A stretch of 64,000 nucleotides of DNA from Galbibacter kalidii (GTDB lineage: Bacteria > Bacteroidota > Bacteroidia > Flavobacteriales > Flavobacteriaceae). This document shows positions 9,366 to 19,076 of the stretch, piece after piece. The stretch is taken from assembly GCF_026241135.1 (NCBI RefSeq), contig NZ_JAPFGA010000004.1, forward strand, positions 186,001 through 250,000, in the 5' to 3' direction. Positions within the stretch are counted from its first letter, which is position 1, and each line of letters opens with the position of its first letter. The notes beneath the pieces were generated by a model. That model ran no database searches and was not told the DNA's origin. It saw only the letters and a program-made list of their open reading frames with translations. The translations under genes and the position numbers were made by a program.

Positions 9366-9415
9366 CCTGACAGTTTTCCCGACGATAAATGTCGGGACAA
9401 GCTAAACCTGTCAGG
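9366..9415. repeat. Nested palindrome upstream of typA
   Basis: The outer arms are CCTGACAG (9366-9373) and CTGTCAGG (9408-9415). Between them sits a second palindrome (9377-9397) with arms TCCCGAC and GTCGGGA. The inner element belongs to the TCCCGA/TCGGGA micro-palindrome family seen elsewhere in the window. Confidence 0.7.
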
Positions 9416-9481
9416 CCTATCAAAAAAAATCGTCAAAACATTATCTTTCCCCTTTTATGTATAAATCAACAAATTAAACCG

Positions 9482-9489
9482 TACCTTTG
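9482..9489 (+). promoter_or_regulatory. typA -7 promoter box
   Basis: TACCTTTG matches the Bacteroidota consensus TAnnTTTG and is followed by GC, as in many strong housekeeping promoters of this phylum. It lies 25 bases before the chosen typA start and argues against the longer upstream reading frame. Confidence 0.6.
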
Positions 9490-9514
9490 CGCCCTTAAAA
9501 GCAAAAGGGGTATT

Positions 9515-11320
9515 ATGACATCCATTAAAAACATAGCAATTATTGCCCACGTAGACCACGGTAAAACTACGCTAGTTGACAAGATTTTACATCATTGTGA
9601 ACTTTTCAGGGACAATCAGGAAACCGGGGAGCTTATCCTCGACAACAATGACCTGGAAAGGGAGAGGGGAATTACCATTCTTTCTAAGAATGTGTCTGTA
9701 ATGTACAAGGATACAAAGATCAATATTATCGACACTCCCGGTCACGCCGATTTTGGTGGTGAGGTAGAACGTGTTTTGAACATGGCCGATGGTGTACTTC
9801 TTTTGGTTGATGCCTTTGAAGGCCCTATGCCGCAAACCCGTTTTGTGTTGCAAAAAGCGATTTCCATGAAGTTGAAACCCATTGTGGTGGTTAACAAAGT
9901 GGATAAGGAAAACTGTACGCCTGATGAGGTGCATGAAGCTGTTTTCGACCTGATGTTTGAATTGGGCGCAGAAGAATGGCAGTTGGATTTCCCTGCTGTG
10001 TACGGATCTGCCAAGAATAACTGGATGTCTGATGATTGGCAGCAAGAAACCAAAAATATAGAACCACTATTGGATATGGTGGTCGAATATATTCCTTCTC
10101 CTAAAGTGGAAGAAGGTACTACACAAATGCTTATTACTTCTTTGGATTTCTCATCTTTTACGGGGCGTATTGCTATCGGACGTTTGCAGAGAGGGATGTT
10201 GAAAGCGGGAATGAACATTTCTTTGGTAAAAAGGGATGGAAGTATTGTGAAATCAAGAATAAAAGAACTTCACCTTTTTGATGGTCTGGGCCGTAAGAAA
10301 GTAGATGAAGTCCATGCCGGAGATATTTGTGCAATTGCCGGATTGGAGGGCTTTGAAATTGGTGATACTGTAGCCGATTTTGAAAATCCTGAAGGTTTGC
10401 CAACTATCGCCATTGACGAACCGACCATGAGTATGTTGTTTACCATCAACGACTCACCTTTCTTCGGAAAAGACGGTAAGTTCGTGACCTCAAGACATAT
10501 CAAAGAGCGTCTTGAAAAAGAATTGGAAAAAAACTTAGCGCTTCGCGTGGAGCCAACAGACAGTGCCGATAAGTTTATGGTTTATGGACGTGGGGTATTG
10601 CACCTTTCAGTATTGATCGAAACCATGAGAAGAGAAGGCTACGAACTTCAAATTGGGCAACCTCAGGTAATTATAAAAGAGATTGACGGAGTGAAGTGTG
10701 AACCTGTTGAAGAACTGACCATTGACCTTCCAGAAAATATTTCAGGAAAAGCCGTGGAAATGGTAACGTTGAGAAAAGGGGAAATGCTGAGCATGGAACC
10801 AAAAGGCGACCGAATGAACATCGTGTTCAACATTCCTTCACGAGGAATTATCGGATTGCGTAACCAGTTGTTGACCGCTACTGCGGGAGAGGCTATCATG
10901 AATCACCGATTTTTGGAATATCAACCATACAAAGGTGAGATTCCGGGAAGAAACAATGGTTCGCTGATCTCTATGGAAAACGGAAGAGCTATTCCTTATT
11001 CAATTGATAAGTTGCAGGACCGTGGAAAATTCTTTGTAGATCCTAACGAAGAGATTTATGAAGGACAGGTTATCGGTGAAAATACACGAAGTGATGATAT
11101 GACGGTGAATATCACGAAGACCAAAAAGCTTTCCAACGTACGTTCTTCCGGAGCTGATGATAAGGCGAAGATTGTTCCTGCCATAAAATTCTCTTTGGAA
11201 GAAGCCTTGGAATACATCCAAAAAGATGAATATGTAGAGGTGACTCCTAAGAGCATGCGTATTAGAAAGGTCTATTTAAAAGAAGTGGATCGTAAACGTT
11301 ATGGAAAACAAATCGGTTAG
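9515..11320 (+). CDS. typA: Translational GTPase TypA/BipA
   Basis: Ribosome-associated GTPase of the EF-G/LepA group, involved in ribosome assembly and stress adaptation. I chose the ATG at 9515 (601 residues). The open frame reaches back to 9389, but those 42 residues have no family resemblance and would include the promoter box at 9482. GTPase motifs are AHVDHGKTT (G1, residues 11-19), DTPGHADF (G3) and NKVDKEN (G4). The C-terminal TypA-specific domain includes SRGIIGLRNQLLTATAGEA. Length is normal. A hairpin with a T-run follows at 11345-11385. Confidence 0.97.
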   Translation: MTSIKNIAIIAHVDHGKTTLVDKILHHCELFRDNQETGELILDNNDLERERGITILSKNVSVMYKDTKINIIDTPGHADFGGEVERVLNMADGVLLLVDAFEGPMPQTRFVLQKAISMKLKPIVVVNKVDKENCTPDEVHEAVFDLMFELGAEEWQLDFPAVYGSAKNNWMSDDWQQETKNIEPLLDMVVEYIPSPKVEEGTTQMLITSLDFSSFTGRIAIGRLQRGMLKAGMNISLVKRDGSIVKSRIKELHLFDGLGRKKVDEVHAGDICAIAGLEGFEIGDTVADFENPEGLPTIAIDEPTMSMLFTINDSPFFGKDGKFVTSRHIKERLEKELEKNLALRVEPTDSADKFMVYGRGVLHLSVLIETMRREGYELQIGQPQVIIKEIDGVKCEPVEELTIDLPENISGKAVEMVTLRKGEMLSMEPKGDRMNIVFNIPSRGIIGLRNQLLTATAGEAIMNHRFLEYQPYKGEIPGRNNGSLISMENGRAIPYSIDKLQDRGKFFVDPNEEIYEGQVIGENTRSDDMTVNITKTKKLSNVRSSGADDKAKIVPAIKFSLEEALEYIQKDEYVEVTPKSMRIRKVYLKEVDRKRYGKQIG

Positions 11321-11344
11321 TATAAACCGATAAATAAAATTAAA

Positions 11345-11386
11345 GAGGCTGCCTGAAAATTTAACTTTTTAAAGCAGCCTTTTCTT
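11345..11386 (+). terminator. typA terminator hairpin
   Basis: AGGCTGC (11346-11352) pairs with GCAGCCT (11374-11380), followed by TTTTCTT. The loop is AT-rich and about 21 bases. Confidence 0.6.
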
Positions 11387-11434
11387 ATTAACAAAATTTA
11401 GATAGAAGTTCTTTAATCTTAAAATTCTCCGTAT

Positions 11435-11548
11435 GCCTGCCTATCGGTAGACAGGCTCCTATTTGCTTTTTCCGCCTTAGGCAGATCAGAACTGCCATTT
11501 TCAGGAGTTCAGGGGTGAGGTAAAATATAATCCCGAGTCTATTCGGGA
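11435..11548. repeat. Cluster of three micro-palindromes between typA and ppgK
   Basis: Three short palindromes from different families follow each other. A GCCTGCC/GACAGGC element occupies 11435-11456, TCCGCCTTAGGCAGA occupies 11471-11485, and TCCCGA/TCGGGA occupies 11531-11548. There is no gene in this 282-bp gap. Confidence 0.75.
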
Positions 11549-11602
11549 CGGTTTTTGACCCCGATGGCTCTGCCTTGAGGATAGTCAATTTCAAGAAATT
11601 TT

Positions 11603-12352
11603 TTATTTAACAACAACCAATTCTTTTGCTGCATAAGCGGCACCGATAATACCGGCTTCATTAAGCGATTCCGCTTGGATTACGGGTACTTTTACCTTTA
11701 AATATTTTTCATATTCATCCATGTGTTTACTTCCGCCACCGCCAATGATAAACAGGTCGGGGGAGAGGATGAGATCGACATATTTAAGGAATTTTTTAAA
11801 ACGCTTCCCCCATTTTTTAAAACTCATGTCTTTATTTTTCCTAACGGAATTGGCCGCATATTTTTCAATGTTCTTATACTTTTTGTAGTACATCTGTCCG
11901 AGTTCGAAGTTGGGAATCAGCTTTCCGTCGTAGAAAGCACCACAACCCAAACCGGTTCCTACGGTTATGATAAGTACAAAGCCTTCTTTGCCTTTACCTG
12001 CTCCGAAAACCATTTCAGAGATACCGGCGGCATCGGCATCGTTTACCACTGTAAAAGGCAAGCCTGTCTGCTTTTCAAAAAAGTCTTCAGCATTAACACC
12101 AACCCATTTTTTATGAAGATTGCTTTCCGTGAGACAAACCCCGTTTTTTATCGAGGTTGGAAAACCACAGCCCACAGGACCATCCCATTTAAAGTGATCT
12201 ACAATTTCTTTGATCACAGCACCCATCGCGTCGGGAGTGGCCGGTCTTGGGGTTTCGATCCTAAACCGTTCTGTTAATAAAATCCCTTTTTCTATGTCTA
12301 CAATGGCTCCTTTCATACCCGAAGCACCAACATCTATACCTAAAATTTCCAT
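11603..12352 (-). CDS. ppgK: ROK-family glucokinase, polyphosphate-glucokinase-like
   Basis: Cytosolic sugar kinase, 249 residues, feeding glucose into glycolysis as glucose 6-phosphate. The N-terminus has the phosphate-binding loop [11 protein letters not shown] (residues 6-16). Further motifs are [20 protein letters not shown] (catalytic Asp region), TVGTGLGCG, and IIGGGGSKH near the C-terminus. Short length and the GASGMKGA loop match the polyphosphate/ATP glucokinase branch better than the longer NagK or GlcK types. Use of polyphosphate is inferred from family. The gene stands alone and convergent to typA. Confidence 0.85.
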   Translation of the reverse strand: MEILGIDVGASGMKGAIVDIEKGILLTERFRIETPRPATPDAMGAVIKEIVDHFKWDGPVGCGFPTSIKNGVCLTESNLHKKWVGVNAEDFFEKQTGLPFTVVNDADAAGISEMVFGAGKGKEGFVLIITVGTGLGCGAFYDGKLIPNFELGQMYYKKYKNIEKYAANSVRKNKDMSFKKWGKRFKKFLKYVDLILSPDLFIIGGGGSKHMDEYEKYLKVKVPVIQAESLNEAGIIGAAYAAKELVVVK

Positions 12353-12683
12353 GAATTGTTTTTCTAAAAAAGAAATCGTTTGCCGTAAAAATAATAGATT
12401 GTGATTATTATCCCATATTTTTTACACATTTTATAGGATAAGTTATGTTTTTAATGTCAAATGCTAATTTATTAATGTAACTGATATTAAAAAAAGGCGC
12501 TTGGGTCTGCTAATACTACCAGAAAAGATGGATTTTTGAAGATATTTTTTGCCTATTGAGGCATTTTTGACGAATTTGGCAGCGTCAAATAAAGAAAAAA
12601 TAACGAAAAGAGACGGGAAATAGACCAAAAAGCCGCTTTGAGTGTGTAGTGTTAACAGCCCCTAAATATTGTAAAAAAACAAC
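12353..12683. other. Intergenic stretch without recognisable gene
   Basis: Between the divergent ppgK and the small membrane gene I see AT-rich sequence with no ORF, no tRNA and no clear TTG/TAnnTTTG pair. It presumably carries both promoters. Confidence 0.4.
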
Positions 12684-12911
12684 ATGGATTATTTCGACAC
12701 CTCTATAACCGAGTTGATTGGTTATGCGGCCTCACTGGGAGTGCTGCTTTCTTTTTTTATGAAAGATATCCGCAAACTGCGTATGATCAACTCCGTTGGC
12801 TGTATTTTGTTTGTGGTCTACGGATTTTTACTCCCGTCTATTCCTGTGATCATAACCAATTTAGTGATTGTAGGGGTGAATATTTATTATCTGTACCTTC
12901 GGAAGGGGTAG
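12684..12911 (+). CDS. Small YgjV-like inner-membrane protein
   Basis: A 75-residue protein with three membrane segments (about residues 9-27, 35-51 and 53-71) separated by a short basic turn, KDIRKLRMINS. The pattern matches the small YgjV/SemiSWEET-like half-transporter proteins that are common in Bacteroidota. Function is unknown; similarity to SWEET sugar transporters is topological only. It stands alone. Confidence 0.7.
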   Translation: MDYFDTSITELIGYAASLGVLLSFFMKDIRKLRMINSVGCILFVVYGFLLPSIPVIITNLVIVGVNIYYLYLRKG

Positions 12912-12951
12912 GGAGGTGTTTTCAAGATGTTTTTAGCCCAAAAGGTGTTCC

Positions 12952-13034
12952 GTTTAGGTTCAATCATGTTCCTTTTAGCGAAAAAGGAGAAACTTTTAGG
13001 TCTTATCGTAAAGACTTCATGTTTGGACCTAAAC
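12952..13034. repeat. Imperfect inverted repeat between the YgjV-like gene and ftsE
   Basis: GTTTAGGTTCAATCATG (12952-12968) and CATGTTTGGACCTAAAC (13018-13034) are complementary at 15 of 17 positions. The enclosed 49 bases include a smaller hairpin, CCTTTTagcgAAAAAGG. It could be a degenerate MITE or a shared terminator for the convergent genes; no T-run follows. Confidence 0.55.
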
Positions 13035-13097
13035 AGAAGGTTTTGAATCTATATGCATTTTCATTAGCGATTAAGTGGCTCCCGTCTTCTGTCTCCC

Positions 13098-13781
13098 TCA
13101 CACATTCTTCTGTACAACTTCAAACACCTTACTACCATCACATTTCAAGGTTTTGGAAGGGAATTTCAGGAGTAATGCGTAGTCGTGCGTAGCCATAAGG
13201 ATGGTACGCCCGCTTTCGTTGATGTCTTTAAGTACTTTCATGACATCTACACTGGTTTGCGGGTCGAGGTTTCCAGTGGGCTCATCGGCGAGGATAAGCT
13301 CGGGGTCGTTCAACAAGGCACGGGCAATAGCCACACGTTGTTGTTCCCCTCCGGAAAGTTGATGAGGATATTTAAAGCCCTTGGTCGCCATCCCGACCTT
13401 GGCCAAAACCTCGTCGATCTTGGCGGCTATCTTGTCTTTATCGCCCCAGCCCGTAGCTTTCAGGACAAAAAGAAGGTTGTCGTTAATGGTGCGGTCGGGC
13501 AGGAGTTTGAAATCCTGAAAAACAATGCCCAGTTTCCGTCTGAGAAACGGAATATCACTTTCTTTGAGTGTACGCAGGTCATAATCCACAATAGTGCCCG
13601 ATCCTTGTGTAAGCGGCAGATCGCCATAAAGGGTTTTCATAAAACTACTCTTTCCGCTTCCGGTCTTCCCGATGAGATATACAAAATCCCCTTTAGAGAT
13701 ATGAAGGTTGATTTCGCTTAAAACCAGGTTTTCCTTTTGATAGATGGCCACATCCTTTAGGTCTAAAATTACGTCACTCAT
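13098..13781 (-). CDS. ftsE: Cell-division ABC transporter ATPase FtsE-like
   Basis: A 227-residue ABC ATPase from the chosen ATG at 13781; an upstream ATG at 13826 would add 15 polar residues unlike the family. Motifs are Walker A GKTGSGKS (residues 38-45), Q-loop FQD (88-90), signature LSGGEQQR (142-149) and Walker [13 protein letters not shown] (162-173). With FtsX, FtsE controls septal peptidoglycan hydrolases. FtsX is not adjacent here, which is usual in Bacteroidota, so a LolD/MacB-type alternative cannot be fully excluded. Length and motif spacing fit FtsE best. Confidence 0.85.
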   Translation of the reverse strand: MSDVILDLKDVAIYQKENLVLSEINLHISKGDFVYLIGKTGSGKSSFMKTLYGDLPLTQGSGTIVDYDLRTLKESDIPFLRRKLGIVFQDFKLLPDRTINDNLLFVLKATGWGDKDKIAAKIDEVLAKVGMATKGFKYPHQLSGGEQQRVAIARALLNDPELILADEPTGNLDPQTSVDVMKVLKDINESGRTILMATHDYALLLKFPSKTLKCDGSKVFEVVQKNV

Positions 13782-14243
13782 ATGTGTTTCTTGTTCGTTG
13801 TCGGTTATTTGTTTTTGATCGTTCATGTTTCCATTGTTTTACACAAAACAATATGTGTTAAACATCTGTATTTGATTGCATTAAGTAATTAAGCAAATAA
13901 TCACTACCTCTCTCTTAAAAACTATGGGTCTATTCACCTCCTTTTGTTGAGGCAAATACACTTCGGCTAGGCTCAGTGCAGCGCCTTGGCTATACTATAT
14001 CCCTCTATGAGGGCTCGATAAAGGTAACAACTTAAAAAATGAAACAAAATTGTATTTGTGGCCTTCATCGAAACCTCAAAGGTAAAGAACTCGCTTAAAT
14101 AATGGCTTGATTTCTTTCTTTAGTGCATTTTTTAGCCAATTGAAATCAGCTTAAACATCCTCTTAGGATAATTATAACAAAAAAACGGCGTTATAAAAAG
14201 GTGCATTCACGTATTTTTGAAACAAGAATAAAACTGATTTTTT
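13782..14243. other. Divergent intergenic region with dispersed repeat and promoter box
   Basis: The 462-bp gap has no gene. A dispersed repeat is present: CCTTTTGTTGAGG at 13940-13952 and CCCTCTATGAGGG at 14001-14013, both recurring at 42185-42233. A TATTTTTG box (14212-14219) precedes the TPR gene by 24 bases and is its likely -7 element. Confidence 0.55.
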
Positions 14244-17200
14244 ATGAATCTGAATAAAAAAGGATTGGCAGCATTGTTAATGCTGAGTGGCATAGGAACT
14301 TATGCACAACAATCCAATGTTTACACATATGTCCAAAAGGACCTTCACAAAGCGGTTGCTTTATACAACGATAAACAATATCAAGCTTCACAGGCTATTT
14401 TTGAAAAGGTAAAAGCCAATACAACCAATGAGGAAACCGAGGCAGATGCAGCCTATTATATTGCCAATGCGGCGATACGGACCAATCAGTTGGGAGCTGA
14501 TAAACTGATGGAGGATTTTGTGAACAATTACCCGACATCGACCAAACGTAGTTCGGCTTATATGAATGTAGCCGATTATTATTTTGATCAGGGAAAATAT
14601 CCCAATGCTTTAAAATGGTATGATCTGGCGGAGGACGGTGTTGTAGGTAACGCTGAAAGGGAAGAGTTCAATTTTAAAAAGGGGTACTCGCTTTTTGCAG
14701 CCAAAAAACACGGGGAGGCTAAAAAGTATCTGGAACGGGTGTCTAACTCGGAAAAATACGGTTCGCAGGCCAAATATTATATAGGTTATATGGCCTATGA
14801 AGGTGACGATTATACCGAAGCCAATCAATATTTTGAACAGGTTTCAGGGAATGAAGAGCTGAACAAAAATCTGTCGTACTATCAGGCGGACATGAATTTT
14901 AAGCTGGGTAATTTCGATAAGGCGATTGCCCTGGCAAAAGAACAAATGCCCAATGCCGATGCACATGAGCTTTCAGAACTGAACAAAATCATTGGCGAGA
15001 GTTATTTCAATAAAAAAGAATACAAAGCGGCCATTCCGTATTTAAAGGAATACAAAGGGAAAAATGGCAAATGGAACAACACCGATTTTTATCAGTTAGG
15101 CTATGCGTATTATAAGCAAGGAAATTACAACGAAGCTATCGGGCAATTCAATAAAATTATTGAAGGATCCAATTCAGTAGCCCAAAACGCTTATTATCAT
15201 TTGGGGGAATGCTATTTGGAATCGGGTAAAAAACAGCAGGCGTTGAACGCATTCAGAAATGCTTCGCAAATGCCTTTTGACGAGCAGATAAAAAAAGATG
15301 CTTATTTGAATTATGCCCGTTTGAGTTACGAGATCGGGAATCCGTACAAGAGTGCACCACAAGTGTTGATGGATTATCTGGAGGAATATCCTCAAAGTGA
15401 AAACAGGCAGGAGATACAAGAGTTGTTGGTCGATTCGTATATCACTTCCAAAAATTATGATGCAGCTTTAGAGCTGTTGGAGAAGAATAAGAATTTCAGT
15501 ACGAAGACCACCTATCAAAAAGTGGCTTTTTACCGCGGATTGGAATTGTTCAACGAGGGGAATTATGAGGAAGCCGGAACATATTTCGGTAAATCGGCCA
15601 AAGAACAGCAGGATCAGTTTTATACGGCGCGATCTGTTTTTTGGAAAGCAGAAACCGATTATCTGTTGGAAAACTATAGTGAAGCAGTCATCGGATTTAA
15701 GCAATTTGACCAGAATGCGATGGCTTCGCAGACACCAGAGTTTAAAAACCTCGATTACAATATGGCTTATGCCTATTTCAAACAAAAAGAATACGGTCAG
15801 GCAGCCAATCATTTTAAAGAATATATAGACAGCAAAGGAGCCAAAGATCAGGCACATGAAAAAGATGCCTATTTGCGCTTGGCAGACAGCCGATTTGTAA
15901 ACCGCGAATATTGGCCTGCGATGGAAGCTTATAACAAGGCGATCGAACTTGGCGGGGAGAATGCCGATTATGCCAATTTTCAGAAAGCGATCAGTTATGG
16001 GTTTGTAGACCGTACAGAAAATAAAATAACCGAGTTGGAGTCTTTTATCAACCGATTTTCAAACTCGCCCCTACGGGATGATGCACTTTATGAATTGGGA
16101 AACACTTATATCAATAATAACAATACACAAAAGGGAATTGAAGCCTACACCCGATTGGTGTCGGAATACAGGATGAGTTCGTTTGTGCCCAAAGCCATTT
16201 TAAAAGAAGGTTTGGTGTATTTCAACAGCAATCAGAACGAAAAAGCACTGTCCAAGTTCAGGACGGTGGTGAGCAAATATCCAAACACACCTGAATCGAT
16301 ACAGGCGGTGGCTACGGCCAAACAGATCTATGTGGATGAAGGCAGGGTAAGCGAATACGCTTCATGGGTAAAAGGTTTAGATTTTGTTGAAGTGAGCGAT
16401 GCCGAATTGGAAAACGCAACTTTTGAATCTGCTGAATCTCAATATGCACAAAAAAATACCAGTGCGGCCATCAAAGGTTTGGAAAGTTATTTATCCCAAT
16501 TTCCAAACGGATTGCACAGCATGAAAGCTCATTTTTATCTGGCGCAATCCTATTTCAACGATGGGAACCAACAACAGGCCTTACCGCATTATGAATATAT
16601 CGTGAATAAACCGCGAAATGAGTTTTCAGAAGAATCCTATGTAAGAGCTAGTGAGATCTATTTGGATGCCAATAATTACGACAAAGCGATTTCCGTATTG
16701 AAAACGTTGGAACAAAGCGCTGATTTCAGTCAGAATATCATTTTTGCACAGTCCAACATCATGAAAGCGAGCTATGAGCAGAAAAATTATCCGCAGACCA
16801 TTAGTTATGCTGAAAAGGTACTCGGTAATTCCAAAGTAGACAACCGGATCAAAAGTGATGCCCATGTGATGATTGCCAGATCGGCTATTGCTACCGATAA
16901 TGAAGCCAAAGCAAAATCGGCTTATGCCGAAGTACAGAAGATCGCGACCGGAGCCCTGGCTGCCGAAGCGTTGTATTATGATGCCTATTTTAAAAACAAA
17001 GAAGGTAATTATGAAGCTTCTAATCAATCAGCTCAAAAATTGGCGAAGGATTATTCCGCATACAAGGAAATGGGCGCTAAAGGGCTTATCGTGATGGCGA
17101 AGAATTTCTTTGCTATGGATGATGCTTTTCAGGCGACTTATATTTTACAAAATGTGATCGATAACTTCACACAGTACCCTGAAATTGTAGCGGAAGCAAA

Positions 17201-17270
17201 AACGGAGCTTTCTATTATAAAATCCAAAGAGGCACAACGCAATTCTTCCGTAAATCCGAATCAAAATTAA
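14244..17270 (+). CDS. Secreted tetratricopeptide-repeat protein
   Basis: A 1008-residue protein with a signal peptide (MNLNKKGLAALLMLSGIGTYAQ) and then TPR-type helical repeats over nearly the whole length. Repeats such as AAYYIANAAIR, YYIGYMAYEGDDYTEA, YQLGYAYYKQGNYNEA, YHLGECYLESGKKQQA and DALYELGNTYINNNN are easily seen, with about 20 or more units. It should be periplasmic or tethered to the outer membrane and act as a protein-protein scaffold. It is followed directly by an outer-membrane barrel gene, an arrangement recurrent in Flavobacteriaceae that suggests a joint envelope role. No catalytic motif is seen. Confidence 0.88.
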   Translation: MNLNKKGLAALLMLSGIGTYAQQSNVYTYVQKDLHKAVALYNDKQYQASQAIFEKVKANTTNEETEADAAYYIANAAIRTNQLGADKLMEDFVNNYPTSTKRSSAYMNVADYYFDQGKYPNALKWYDLAEDGVVGNAEREEFNFKKGYSLFAAKKHGEAKKYLERVSNSEKYGSQAKYYIGYMAYEGDDYTEANQYFEQVSGNEELNKNLSYYQADMNFKLGNFDKAIALAKEQMPNADAHELSELNKIIGESYFNKKEYKAAIPYLKEYKGKNGKWNNTDFYQLGYAYYKQGNYNEAIGQFNKIIEGSNSVAQNAYYHLGECYLESGKKQQALNAFRNASQMPFDEQIKKDAYLNYARLSYEIGNPYKSAPQVLMDYLEEYPQSENRQEIQELLVDSYITSKNYDAALELLEKNKNFSTKTTYQKVAFYRGLELFNEGNYEEAGTYFGKSAKEQQDQFYTARSVFWKAETDYLLENYSEAVIGFKQFDQNAMASQTPEFKNLDYNMAYAYFKQKEYGQAANHFKEYIDSKGAKDQAHEKDAYLRLADSRFVNREYWPAMEAYNKAIELGGENADYANFQKAISYGFVDRTENKITELESFINRFSNSPLRDDALYELGNTYINNNNTQKGIEAYTRLVSEYRMSSFVPKAILKEGLVYFNSNQNEKALSKFRTVVSKYPNTPESIQAVATAKQIYVDEGRVSEYASWVKGLDFVEVSDAELENATFESAESQYAQKNTSAAIKGLESYLSQFPNGLHSMKAHFYLAQSYFNDGNQQQALPHYEYIVNKPRNEFSEESYVRASEIYLDANNYDKAISVLKTLEQSADFSQNIIFAQSNIMKASYEQKNYPQTISYAEKVLGNSKVDNRIKSDAHVMIARSAIATDNEAKAKSAYAEVQKIATGALAAEALYYDAYFKNKEGNYEASNQSAQKLAKDYSAYKEMGAKGLIVMAKNFFAMDDAFQATYILQNVIDNFTQYPEIVAEAKTELSIIKSKEAQRNSSVNPNQN

Positions 17271-17273
17271 GAC

Positions 17274-19076
17274 TTGTTCTTTATGAAACCGATTTTAATG
17301 AAAACAGACGATAAAACATCAAGATATACAATGCGCAATCCTATAATTTTAAGTGTACTACTCGTTCTAACAGCAAGTTTTTCGGCAATCGCACAGGAAA
17401 AAGAGACTGACGAGAAAGAAGAAGAAGAAGGAATAGGAACCGAAGTGGTCGATGTAGTGAAATCCTATACACCAACCATTTCTGATGCTAATAAAATACA
17501 AGAGAAACCTTCGTTGAACGATTCGATCACAACAACCAAGAAAAACATCGACTATACGATTTTTTCCGTGCCGGTGGCATCGACTTTTACCCCTTCAAAG
17601 GGGAAAGCGACAACACTGAAAAAAGCGGCAAGAGAACAATTGTACAATTCGTACCTTTCGTTGGGCTTGGGTAATTACAATACAGCTTTAGTGGATTTTT
17701 ATACCAGCAGGGATTTTAACAGGGATGAAACCTTTGATGTGTTGTTCAACCATCATTCGTCACAGGGCGATATCGATGGTGTGGTATTGGACAACAATTT
17801 TTTTGATACCGCTTTGGAATTACATTACCGCCAGCGTAACCGATATATGAATTGGGGTGTTTTTGGTGGAATTCAGCATCAGATCTATAATTGGTACGGT
17901 CTGCCGCCGGATAGGGTGGATGAAGCTGATAATATTGATGAAAGACAGAATTATTTCACAGGTGTTGTTGGAGGGGATCTGGAATTTGAAGATTCCTATT
18001 TTAAAGGAGGTAGAATTTATTACAGATTCTTTAATGATAGGTTTAAAACCGGGGAAAACAGAGCGGTGATGACGCCAAAGTTTCAATTTCCGGCAGGGGA
18101 GGAAATGATCAATATCGATTTGATTTTGGATTATGTTGGCGGAAATTTTGACCGGTTTTATACCAATGAAGACCAGCTCGATTATAGCAATGCATTAGTG
18201 GGTGTTACCCCCGGAATTCAAATTTTAGGTGATGATGTGACCGTAAATTTAGGGGCTTCGGTATTCTACAACCATGACTTAGAAAGCAGTAACAACGACG
18301 TTTTTTTCTATCCTGATGTCAGCGTTTCATACGATATCGTGAACGAATATGTAACGGCCTACGGAGGTGTAGACGGACAACTGAAACAGAATTCGTTTTA
18401 CGACTTTGCACAGGAAAATCCATACATATCGCCAACGGTAGAGATAATGCCTACCGATCAGCAATACAATGCTTATGTGGGGGTGAAAGGGCGTTTTTTG
18501 CCTAAAGTGGGATATAATTTAAAAGGATCTTATATCAATGAAAACCACAAGCCGCTTTACCGTTCCAATTCGTTTTACACAGGTCCTGATAGTGGAGTGA
18601 ACAATGCTGAAGGTTATGCCTATGGAAATTCTTTCGGGGTGATTTATGACGATGTAACCACCATTTCGGTTTTTGGAGAAGTGACGGTGGATTTGGAAGA
18701 TGATTTTAGCTTGGGGGTTAATGCAGAATTCTTTGATTACAATACAGAAGACCAAGCCGAAGCTTGGAATCTACCGATAGTTAAAAGCTCTTTGTTTTTC
18801 GATTATCAGATTGCCAAATGGTCAGTCGGAGCTAATGTTTTTTATGTTGGTCAGCGTGAAGATCATATCGATTCCCCTTCGTTTTTAGAATCCCGAATAG
18901 TAAATCTTGAAGGCTATTTTGATATCAATGCCAATCTGGGGTATGAGATCAATAAACAATGGTCGGCTTTTATTCGGGCAAATAATATTGGAAACAGTCA
19001 GTATGAACGAATGGTGTATTATCCTGTACAAGGAGTACAGATCATGGCTGGAGCAGCCTTTAAATTTGATTTGTAA
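17274..19076 (+). CDS. Outer-membrane beta-barrel protein (TonB-receptor-like, no plug)
   Basis: Up to 600 residues. In-frame ATGs occur at 17274, 17283, 17298 and 17331; the one at 17331 gives a clean signal peptide ending SAIAQ and is probably the real start. After an acidic stretch (KETDEKEEEEGIG) and a short TEVVDVVKSYTPTISDAN segment resembling a TonB-box region, the rest alternates as beta strands with many aromatic residues. It ends in MAGAAFKFDL, a barrel-type C-terminus. The usual plug domain is absent. It lies only a few bases after the TPR gene, so they are very probably one operon. Substrate unknown. Confidence 0.8.
   Translation: MFFMKPILMKTDDKTSRYTMRNPIILSVLLVLTASFSAIAQEKETDEKEEEEGIGTEVVDVVKSYTPTISDANKIQEKPSLNDSITTTKKNIDYTIFSVPVASTFTPSKGKATTLKKAAREQLYNSYLSLGLGNYNTALVDFYTSRDFNRDETFDVLFNHHSSQGDIDGVVLDNNFFDTALELHYRQRNRYMNWGVFGGIQHQIYNWYGLPPDRVDEADNIDERQNYFTGVVGGDLEFEDSYFKGGRIYYRFFNDRFKTGENRAVMTPKFQFPAGEEMINIDLILDYVGGNFDRFYTNEDQLDYSNALVGVTPGIQILGDDVTVNLGASVFYNHDLESSNNDVFFYPDVSVSYDIVNEYVTAYGGVDGQLKQNSFYDFAQENPYISPTVEIMPTDQQYNAYVGVKGRFLPKVGYNLKGSYINENHKPLYRSNSFYTGPDSGVNNAEGYAYGNSFGVIYDDVTTISVFGEVTVDLEDDFSLGVNAEFFDYNTEDQAEAWNLPIVKSSLFFDYQIAKWSVGANVFYVGQREDHIDSPSFLESRIVNLEGYFDINANLGYEINKQWSAFIRANNIGNSQYERMVYYPVQGVQIMAGAAFKFDL

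Noticed and set aside
9389-9514. Upstream extension of typA by 42 residues
   Set aside because: The extension would include the TACCTTTG promoter box and a palindrome, and does not resemble the family N-terminus.
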